DNA from: Ianthella basta
Taxonomy: Eukaryota > Porifera > Demospongiae > Verongiida > Ianthellidae
NCBI GenBank assembly: GCA_964019415.1
Contig: OZ025872.1
Coordinates: 6,247,322 to 6,311,321 of the forward strand
DNA length: 64,000 nucleotides
Reading direction: 5' to 3'
Part shown: positions 45,901 through 57,900 of the stretch, in pieces
Layout of the letters: the number at the start of each line of letters is the position of its first letter
Numbering within the stretch: the stretch's first letter is position 1
The notes under the pieces: model-generated
Told to the model about the DNA's origin: nothing
Database searches by the model: none
The model's input: only the letters and a program-made list of their open reading frames with translations
Program-made: the position numbers and the translations under genes

Positions 45901-48900
45901 GCAACAAAACGATATTCTACTTACAATACAATCCACGATCCAAACCAATTCCACTTGCTGTTGATCCAAATTTTCATAGTAGGATGTCCCCAGATCTACA
46001 CAATGTCAATATATATGATGAAGATCTGACATAATGCACATTATAACAATACAGTACGGCATACTTGCATAGAAACCATTCGTAGGAAAGGGGGGTCGGG
46101 TCAGTTTGCTAAATGAGATTATTGTCTCAAGCATTCATTAGACATCATGCTTCAATAAAATTTTGTGTACACTGGAGTATGTTGCCCTATCTGAGCATCG
46201 GAACACAGAAAGGGATATATAGCCACCTTGGTGTCAAACATCACCTCGGGCCAGGATATCTGGCATGTTTGGACCAGAAGCACTGTTCTTTTCTGTAGGA
46301 CATGTTGTTGTATGGGAGTGTGCCAATTTACAAATGACTGTCTACTGAAAAACAAATATTAAAGTGTGGGCATGTAAGTTAGGCAATCTCCAGAAAGTAC
46401 TGATTGAGAGTTCATTTGCCATTAAGTGGATATAATGAGCTAGCAATTGGATTTGAACAGAAGCAGTTGTTATGATAATGGTGGTAGGGCAGAGAAGGGA
46501 AAACAGAAGTGGAGGATAAACCTATCATCAAGGCAGAAGAGTGAACTCTACAACGCACTTTACCATCCCATATAATTATTTCATTATCAATTGACAGCAG
46601 TTTATGCCAAACTAAAAATATTGACAAGGTGAGCCATGGTGACCTACGCACTGGGTGAGCTAGAATTCGGCTGACACAGCAGCAAGCAGAGACCAGAAAA
46701 CACTTTGGACCATGGACCATACTCCTTGAGAGTCTGACAGCATTCCATGCTTTCAGGGTGAATTATTATCAAAGAATATACCACACACATACAGCTATCA
46801 GTAATCTTAATACAGTGCACGTATGTATTGATGTACACTGTATTATAACATTTGACAATGCTAATGGTATTATCCTTGTGCTAAAAAGCGTACATATTGT
46901 CTGCAGCGGCTACTTGACTAATAAACGTCTGCACTTCATGCAGATGTAACTGTATAGGTTAAGAACATTGGTGAATTAAAGCACTAGTGTATAGTAGTGT
47001 AAGTTAAAACTGTGTAAGTACATGCTGTAAGGACTTACTGCATCATGGGAGCTGACAAATTGTCTGAGCACAGCATCAGGTTGAGAGTTTTTATCTGGAG
47101 GGTACTTCCCATTCGCATCACTGTCTAATGCCTTAGAAATGACAACCTTCTCCATGTAATGACACTTGTCAAGAACAGTCAGGATAACTGGGGTGCAGGC
47201 GTCCTGGAAGTGAAAAAGAATGTATTTTGTCATTTCACGTGCTGCAAGTGGAAACATGGTTTGACAACTTCTTATACCGCAATACAACTTGATGCAGAAC
47301 TATGAAATGGTAATGATGAACCAAGAAATGGTAGCGTTTAGCAGTTCTGTTTATCATTTATCAGTGAGCCTTAGCAATTATTGGCTAACGTTTCTCCTTT
47401 AACTGTGAATTTTAATCCAAATGAAGTGTTCTGAGCAATTCTAATGTTTCAGTGGCAGCAAAGAGAGAATGGTTTTGTCTACGCATTAGGGCAGTTGTCT
47501 TCAAGTGAATAGTGTCCTACAGAAATATTGCAAATGTCAACAGATGGACTTAATGTCCCTAAGAAGACAGTGTGGGCAATGATTAGGAAATGCTGAGGAT
47601 AGTGGCCTGATGTCCTCTTTGTGCAAGTACAAAAGACAAATCAAACTATAGTATGTACATTGCCTCGAGCCAGTCATGTATTAACTACATAATGCACCAA
47701 TCGCAACATTAGCAGTTAACGGTTGAGGTTGACAGTTTACAGTTTAGCAGTTATTATAATAGATAAATAATGTGATTCTCGAAATACTGTTACATGACAA
47801 ACGAAATTATTGTTACTTTTTGCTAATAATCATACTAGACCAAAACTGACTGTGCTCTGGAGCTCCATTTTCACATCTTTTATCACGTGCACCAGCAGGC
47901 CACTATCCATTGACAATTGATCATTTTTGTGCAACTATATAGTTATACATCTTGTAACGGACTGTGAAACTTGTGCTAGAATAATCTCCATCTGCTTTAG
48001 CTGCTGAATGTGCCATAGTCTCATGGCCAGTACATGTAATAGTATGTTGTAGGATTTACCACAAATCACAGCCTTTAGTTCTGCCTGTCTGGACACAGCT
48101 TAAGCATGGAGCAACCATTTGGACATTCTGGCATGTCAGAGAACCATGATTAACTATACTCATAATTTTAGTCACTCATGGCAGTAGGTTCAGGCTGGTA
48201 TGTATGCTGGCTGCCACTCAAGTGAATGTAATAGTGAAATGCTGCCCAAGATGTGTCTGCAGGATTTAGAGCATAAAGCACACGGGCATGAAGCACCTGA
48301 GTGCTAAGTAGTCTTAATCCTTGCAGACACCAAATTGGCAGCATATTATTGATACAGAAATGTTCTCTAATCCATGCAATCAAAATGTCTCCCCTCATTT
48401 CTCTTTATAATGTCCATGTAACTGATGACAATGCGAAAGCTGCCTGCCCTGTAATATCCTACTTTGTAGGGGGTCATCCGATGAGAACTGGAAGAATAGT
48501 TTGCAGGAACAAGCATGTATTACAGCAAGCTACAAAAGGAAGTGATGACATTATATACACATCACATGCACTCTGCCTGCCATGCATGTCTATAGAATTA
48601 AGAATCATGCATGAAGTGAGAAAACACTTCTCTGAGATTTAGAATTATCATTCAGACAGTAGATGTGCAGATGCACGTTATCATGGTAACGGCATCTATT
48701 ATAGAACATCCCACTTGTAGATACCAGCACCAACCAATTGATTCATAATTCAGTCAAAATTTGCCAATTCAATTGTTGCATATTCTCAAGAATTGGAGAA
48801 AGATGTTTAGTGACTTGCAGACTATATACCATATGTGCTTTTGTGGGGTTAAACTTTCGCGGTTCACAAGTTTTCACATTTTTCACGTTTTTACTTTCAC

Positions 48901-51900
48901 AGTTTCAGAGCCTCAAGCAGGAGAAATAAAGCCTTGTGTAGGTTTTCGCAGGGCGGAACTTTCATAGATGGTTGCTGATCCGCAAAAACCATGAAAGCTT
49001 AACTCCATGAAAGTTAAAGCGTATATATGGTATGTTTTACTCCTTAACATCCTTATGATGTGACATGGCATACAAATAATAAAGAATTACATGATAATGT
49101 ACCTTATGAACAAAGCTGCAACATGTTGTTACTTACTTGCTCAGATTTCAGCAAATTGTACAGCGAAGAGTGCTGATACTTCTTAGGTTTGCCAGGCCTC
49201 CTTTTATTCCCTACTGATTTTTCTTCTGTCTTAGGAGCAGTCAGAAGTGTTTGAATCCTACAATGGAATAATCACAATCGTAATCATAATAAGCATTGTT
49301 CATCAGGAGTCAGCTTAAGGGAACAGCAACCAGATGTCAGTTCAAGGGGAGTCAGCTCAAAGAAATGACCAGGAGTCATCTCATGGGACCAACAGGAGTC
49401 AGATCAGTATACTTTCCATGAAGAGCATTTCATGGAGGAGGAGAAGGAGCTACATGCTCAATCTGAATCGGAGTCACCACCAGGAGTCAGTTTTACAGGA
49501 ACAGCCAGGAATCAGCTGCATGCTACTCTAAACAGCAACTTATAATACAACCTCAGTACAGCTTTCACTCCGTAACCATTACTTATAATATTACTAGACA
49601 GTATTGAAAGTGTTGTTCAGAAGGCACTATTGTCAGAAATGCCTGTGTTGGTCGCCAGAGCAGAGAAGGGCGCCCTTCTCTGCTAGTAGTTAATAATAAT
49701 AATATTACTAAGCAAGCTAGGCTCATGAAAATGTGGGACATCCCATTTCAAGGTAACCAAGGAGATAAAAATAAGCCTCGTTCCCTAAACATAATTCAAT
49801 ACTATGCATGCAGTGTAGAATTTGCTCTGTGCAGTTGTGGGTGTGGCTGGAGAACACACAATTACTGCATGTATCACCCTAAGCAAGTGTGTGCTGTACC
49901 CATGTCTTACATTGACTTGGAGTGCATGTCCAGTGTTTTCTGCAGGGTTGGCAAATGAATATCTTCACCATACAAGCGATCCAGCGTGGGCTTGTATGAG
50001 GCAGCGGCATGGCCCAGGGATGGGTTGTCCTGAATTCGTCTCCACATGTGCTCAAAACTAAGCGCATGGGAATGCTTGGCAGCATAATCCAGTGGTGTAC
50101 ACCCTGAAGCATCCATCTGGTCGAAGGTGCTAACGATGTCTATTCCCTTTTCATTGCACATGTCATCAATTCCCTGTAGGCAACAATGTGATTTCTGGGC
50201 AGCAATATGGGAAGGAGTCTGACCATCATGGTTGAGTAGGAGTGGATCTGCTCCTTTTTCAATCAGAAGAAGTGCCACTTTAGCAGAACCGATTTCTGCA
50301 GCTATGTGCAGGTGAGTATCACCGTCTATATCAGGATGGTTGATGGGGGAATCATCAATCAGTAGCTTGATCAAGTCAGTATCTTCTGTCAAAATGGCAT
50401 TGAAGAGAGGTACATGACCTCTGCTATCCGCAGCTGACTCATCATGAGAGGCACCAAATCTTTTCAGGACTTTTACCAGGGTCTTCTGTCGTTTCCAGCC
50501 TTCCTCAAATTGCTGCTCATAGCGAACAGCATAGTGAAGGGCTGTCTTTCCTGATGGGCTTTTCTGGTTGACATCCACTCCACAGCTCAAAAGGAAATAC
50601 ACCATATCAGGAAGGAGTTTCTCAGCCTCAATGTGGATTGCCGACATCCCCTGCGTTGCATTCTTTATTCCACATGTGTAAACTACTGCCCCAAGCAGAG
50701 CACGAAACTACATACAGAATTGAAATAACAATTATTGGTTTGGTGCAACATTATATCATTAGGCTCTGATATCATAGATACTCCACACAGCCCAGAGGAT
50801 CTATGTACTGTAATAGCAAAAAATGCTGACCAAGAAGTGGCTCTGAGATTAAGATCACAATGCTCAAGGGCATGAAACACACGATTGCTGAGTGGTCTAA
50901 AGACAGTGATTGGTCAACATTTTAGTGGTCAAGATCAGCAGCAAATACCTTTTACCTGCATATCCTGGCATCATCACCTATCTTCTGGAAGTAGTTAGCT
51001 ACTCGTGACAGTGGTAGAAAACATTGTGTGCTTTTAGTCTCAGTATGGTGGCATAGAAAAAGGTAGTTCCTCTATCAAGAGCATTCAGTTCATTCTCTGC
51101 ATGGAATCATGGCCATATTGTTGCTCTACCCTTCTATGCAGCGAACAAGCAAGCTGGACAACCATGTGTGCTTACATGCGTCCATATATGTGAAAGAATT
51201 TAGATGTACATTTTGTGACACCCTATGTACCCGTGAAGTGCCCACAGGTGCATCTATGGGAATTAGACGCCCACACAAAATGCTAGCCGTTCTTCCATAT
51301 ATTAGATTTATGTGTAGCATTTCGATGCCTGTTACCATATTGTAACCCAATTGTAAACACTTACACTGAAGTGGTTGAGTGGCTTTTCTGCATTCTCAGC
51401 TGTATGATGCACGTCAGGCAAGGTGTGTTTAATCACCCGAAGCAGGCCATGTTCTTCTGGTGAATCAATTGCAGCTTCTATTTTGAATTCCTCCCAAACG
51501 ACATCCTTCAAGCACAGTGCAACATGGTCAAGCTCAGATTTCTTCTCCACTCCCTTTTCAATGAAGAGAAGAAGGTGAAGACATTACTGAAAGGGCGCGT
51601 ATGGGAGAAATCTTTCACCTTAACATTCACACAGTTGCAATGGCTATATTATTTTGTAGACTACAGCGTTCCCAGAATTCCAGAAATGGTGATAATAGGG
51701 CCATTGGGAGCAAGGAACGATCAAGTGTCAGCTAAACAATTATGAAACAAGGAGTATAGAGCAGCACTCAATCCTCAGCATTACATGGAAATGACTGAAT
51801 TGGCTTGTGTTTGAAAGAAATGTTCACAATCCCTACAATTGACATGCCATTCTGTTTTCAGTAAGTACATTGTATACAGATCGCTTCTGAATGAAATAAT

Positions 51901-54900
51901 TATAATTATCTAAGAACTTTAACCTAGTGCAATGGTGACTGGCTGCAAACACTACCTCAGGTACACTGTCTGAATCCCACAGCAATTGTTTTGCTGCAAC
52001 CAGCCAACTTTCTTGATTGTACTCCTTGCTATACAACAGATCATGTAGTCCTGTGTTAGCCCTTTCCTTAATTCCAGCTGTTGCTTTGATCAGTTTCACT
52101 AAATACATGGGCATAGGACCATACAGTGAGATGATAGAGTAACACAAAAGGAACTAATATAACAAACAGACTGGTACAGATTCTAGTCTCCTCATATCCT
52201 GTCTTGATCCTTTCCTTATCATGACGTATCCCTTCCTCATCATGATGTACATCATGGAGACAGGAATGGCAGCGGGCTACACAAGACAGAATAGATTCTA
52301 TCATTTACCTGTAGTTGCTGGAGCATGCTGACCGGTAGCAGATATACCCTGTCGGTTCAAATTCACCAAAGGCAGTTCTGAGTTTGCTAAAACAAGAAAA
52401 CAAACACTTAAGGGCTGAACATGACAAGTCCATAATAACCATACTATCATGGATTAAACTCCATCTGGTTAACATAACTGATATTGATATATATATGTAA
52501 TATATAATGTATGGTAAGGGGGCTGATTGTGGAAAATATTGACCCGAGGGTGCTTATGTCAACCGAAGCGCGAAGCGCCGATGTTGATATACAGCTCGAG
52601 GGTCGATATTTTCCGCAATCAACCTCCTTACCATATGTTATACGTTATATCTTATGGCCTTGAACCTCAGCCAGGGCGTGAAGGCTCTGTTCGGCAGCCC
52701 AGGGCAAGTCGCAGATGATGCCATTCATGTTCTTATTAAACACCTTGGTTGCGTCAACCTCTAGGAGTCCCATCTGTGCGTGTGCAGTTAATTATGGCGC
52801 ACATTTCACATGTTGCATCTGCTGTTGTGATGGAACAACCTGAGCAGAAGAAAACTCCAAGCCTCTCCTCTCCCTTAAGCGCCATTTAGCTGAACGTTTC
52901 AACGATGTTGCAGAAGATGAGATAAGTGAATCAAAGAAGCCCTACGTTCCCGACAACAAGCATCTGTCAACAACACAAATCCAATGTCCACCCAATGTTT
53001 TGATCACAGATGACAAAGAAATCCTGTGCCAGTGGCTCTGCACTTTCGTCATGCAAGTGAGAAAAGCAAAGAGGGGACCCATACACACTTCGAAGCATAC
53101 TGCAGCTTATGGCAGGTCTAAATCGCAAGATATCATCAGACAGACCAGGTGTCAATATCATGGATGGTAAGCACCCTCCTTTCCAGCATTTACACACTCT
53201 TTTGGACAACCTTTTCAGATTGCTCCACAGCCAGGGCGTTGGAACAGTGCGTAAACAGGCAGGATTGCTCACCTTTGAAGAAGAAAATCGCCTATGGGAG
53301 TTAGAGATTCTGAGCGCTGAGACTCCCATGTCCTTGCTGAATGCAGTTTTTGTGCTCAATGGTATCAATCTTGTCCTGAGGGGAGGACAAGAGCACTGGA
53401 CCCAATCTGTCACAGTTTACCTTTGGCGAAATGGAAGATCCAGATGATCTAAATTGGCCTTTTTCCGCTATGACAAGCATGGATCAAAGAACAGAGCTGG
53501 TGGCTCGAAACAGCTCAACCTAAACAACAAAGCATCACCCAATTTGCCCAAAAGGATTTAGTATCACGGTGTCACTACATTCTTCTCCAGAAATATGTCT
53601 CCAAATTACCATCAACAGCAGTAACAGAATTTATTTTACTGCAAGCCCAAGAATTTCATGGGTTCACCTCCATCAACAGGGCCATGGTACACTGATGTAC
53701 CAATTGGACACAACATGCTTCAATCAAAATTGAAATCCTTGCTTTCTTCGGCTGGAATTGACGTGACTGGGAAGAGCAACTACAGCCTTCGAGCAACAGG
53801 CATCTCTCACATGTACAATTCAGGAGTACCAGAAAAGCTCATCATGGAGAGGTCTGGTCATCTGAGCAGCAAAGAAGTTCAAGTGTATGAGAGAACAACC
53901 ACAAAGCAGCAGCAAGTCGTCTGTGGTGTTTTGGTTCAGATAGGGCAAGTGTATGGAGAGAACCTGGCAGCTGCTGAAACAAAAAGGGAGCTATTTGCTG
54001 AAGCGCAACCAAAGGGAAACATGGCTGAACACATGGCTGGTGATCTGCAAAAAGCTCCACAAGTCATTAAGATGGAGGGCTGCACAATGAACATCACAAT
54101 GCAGCTGAAGTAGAACTGCTTCTCATCCACTCATCTTATTTGTACTGTTTATGATTTGCTGCTGCATACTTATGCTATTTTGCTCATTATGTCCATTTAG
54201 CAGTTATTTCATTCTAGTTTGCTCGTGATGTTAATTTTAACCCATCAATTACTTTATACATTCTAAAGTATTGCTCTATACAATGATGCTGACTATAGTG
54301 ATTATGAGGTATGATATGATAACAAACCTTCTTTGGGGTTTTTATGGCATATATCATACTTGTTAGCCCTATTGCACAATTGCCATACAATATATATATA
54401 CTAGCAGAGTGGCCCACCTTCGGTAAGCTATGGCGCATGACGCCTGTTCCCCAATGCCCTCAGCAACCATGTTACTCAGTAGTGTAGGAAGATGGTTCAA
54501 GTTACAGAGGCTGAATCAACTTCAGGGTCTGACGATCAAGCTGTGGGTAGCCCAGTTCAATCAATCTTATCATTACCCATTGATACCAAAATGTATCTGC
54601 TAAGTGGTTAGCCTAGACTCTGCAATAATTGAGTCAAATAATAGGCTGTACAGCTAATTTTCTAAGGGGGGCTGAGCCCTCCCTCAATCCAAGGGGGCTG
54701 TGATTATAATGGTTCCTATGCCCCTGTTACTGCTACAGTTCAAAATGGTGATTATTAGTTTAAATTCGATTATATATAAGATGACAGCCACTCAAAACGG
54801 TAAAAACCGGAAGTCAAATTAACGATAATTAGAAAATGGCGGTCGTTCATGACGGAAAAAGCGGAAATGGAAGGATAACTCTCTGCGAACCGCAAGACGG

Positions 54901-57900
54901 GCGACGTCACCCTGCTATAACCTGACACCCTATGCTCCCAGCAGCCACAGCAAGTTTGAGGGCGACGGAGCAATAAATGCATATATATATGAACACACAC
55001 ACACAGACACGGTCGGCTTTATATATTAGATATATATATATATATATAACTTTGATAGTCATACCCAAATGAACGAGGTATAATTTGTGGCCGTGCATAC
55101 TCCATACATGAAGCATATAGCTAGGTTAGAACAATAACATGCATTAACATACAATAGTTAATGTAAATGCACCATCTGCCGAAGCATGCCACGCACACAC
55201 AGCACATATCTTGCATACATTGCATGATTACATGCACAACATTCTTATTACATACACAACACACATTGATCCACATGCAAGAGAGAAAAGACACTTAAAA
55301 AAGAAGTCCAGCAGAGGAGACTTTGATTGCAGATGGAGATTGCACAATACGCCATGTGACACCAAAATGGGGCACACAAAAATGCGAGACTAGCTGTAAA
55401 AATGGGTTTTGAACAGAGTACCACCTACTGCCTGTACAGTAATTAACAGCTTCTCGGTATGTCAGCTGACACTGACTCCTGCTATAACTGCGTAAAAAAT
55501 TAGAAGCTGTTCTACCACGTATAGACGAAAGGTGGCACGGACTGTCTTGAGTGTCAGTAACACACGCGGCAACTAAACCAGTATGTCCTCATCAGGCCAG
55601 CAGTCCTTTGCCTTTCCCAGACATGCTCAATATTTTTACCTGCAAGTTTCTCCTGAAGCACTAGTCTACTGCAAATGCTATATACAAAAATGGAAGGCCT
55701 TCTGGGTTAAGATATATTGAGTTACAAGTCAATCACCACAGAACTCACCAATTGGACTGTCTACAGGACTGCCAGGACCTGTACACACCATAAGAGGACA
55801 ATCACTAACAGAATGCTCTACTCTGACCTACTAGTCTAATTATTATATACAGTTAGAGTAAATCTAATTGAGACTGCATTGATGTACAATTGTTTCACTG
55901 CAGGACTCACCAGTGAGATAATCTACAGCATCAACTGCCCCTTCTGGTCTGAACAGAATTGTTGTAGGAGATGGAGATGAAGGCTGTACCTCAGGAGCTG
56001 TACACACAATAAAAGACAAGCACTGACAGAATACTCTACTTCTGACCCACTAGTCTATTGTACTAATATAGCAAGTGTGAAGCTCATGGAGACTACATTG
56101 ATTTGCAAATGTTCCACTATGGAACTTAATCAATATAGACAAAAGTTATCATGCATGGATAATAATCCTGCATCAGTTGTGGTGACTGAGGCAAGCTCAT
56201 TAATATACCCGGTCATTATGTTTAGTGTTGTAAATTGGAAATAGTGAAAATAAAATTAGATAATTATTATGTTTGAATAGGCATGGGATGAAGCTTCAGA
56301 GCTTTGTAATCATTCGAAGTTCGCCTTTTAAAGATGTGATTTCTTACTACTTGAAGCTTCGCTTTTGTGGCCATTTTAGTACATCATAATCACCTTATTC
56401 AGAGGAAGCTTCATATAGTAATGAATGTTCATACCAGCCCTGGATTTGTGGTATATCATATCTTGCTTTGTCTGTCCTATCCTCCATTATCTGGTGCTTT
56501 GCTCCGATAGACAGCGTCAATGGCAGTTTAGTTGAATGGAGAGAATACTTCTTCTACATACACTGTTTCCAGTCACTATGGACTCTCCCTCTACACAGAA
56601 ACTACATTGCTTTCAAGTCCTACACAGAATTCTCTACAGCATACACTTTCTGGGCTGAACTCCGTGACTTGATTTGAATGTAAATAGAAAATGTGCAACA
56701 GAGTTTGAATCAGCGAAGTCATACCATGACTCCTAGTAATCAGTGGTTAGCATGTGTTGCAAGTACAGCAGTCACAAGGTACACAATAAAGGGTGACAGA
56801 AGGGGCCACATGTATATAGGAGCAGCCATAATGTATTATATCAGCATAATAGTCTATCATGCATTATGTGAGCCAGAAAACTGAGTTACCTGAATAGACC
56901 CAAAGCCATTCTTCAATCTTTTTGCAGTGATCTTTTGCTTCTGAATCAGCAAATCCAGCTGACTGCATTGCATTTAACAGAGCTTTGCAAGTAGGGTTCT
57001 TATTATCCACCCAATACTGTAACCCAGCCTCAACTGTGCCTTGTGGATCTTGAGCAAAGCTGCCAACCTCTTCTTGAGATAGCCCCAGTCCTAAGAGCAG
57101 TGCCTCACCCTTGCCTTCTGCAATCTTGCCCGTTTCCATTGTCATAAGTGCAAGATACCACCTGCAAGCTACAAAGGGGCATGGGACTCACTCATACTTA
57201 CATAACTCATGATATAAAGCAAGCATTTCGAGTTAAAAACTCATAGGGCACAGGGGCGCCCCTTAACTCAAACTACTTATTATTACGCTAAACCCACCAA
57301 CTACACCAGTACTGGTGTCACAGTTGGTAGGGAGCACGAAGCCCTATTGTTTGGCAACCAGTGATCGCCTCCTCCAGTCATCGAACAAAGATGGAAGAGC
57401 CACACTTCGCTCTGATTGGGGCTCATCAGTGTGTCATAATGATGCTTGAGGGTGTTTGACTGGCTGCTTCTGTATCTACCACAAGTTAAACACTTGTGGT
57501 TTCAGCAGAAACATACAAAGGAGGCTACAGCCATCACGACTGAAGAGTTGCTAGTGTCAACAACACTCGGCGCCCAAAAAAAACATGACTGTACTGGCAG
57601 TGTTCGAAATGGGTTATATTTTGACTATCTGTTTCTAGAATGAAGCATTTTTAGTTAAACATTTCATGTGGACATACTAGAGTAGTTATTTTCAACTGGA
57701 TTGGAACATTTAATGGTATAGTCTACAAGAATAATCTTTCTAAGCCATCTTTTTGTCCCCCCAGCGAGACACTGACACAGACATTATTATTCTGTTGTAC
57801 AATTGCTCTGTTTGATTTAGCATAGAAACTATAGGATTGGGGATATGTATGTTTCTTGAGACTTCATAAGACAAGTAGGAATGGATTATTGTCTCCAAAA

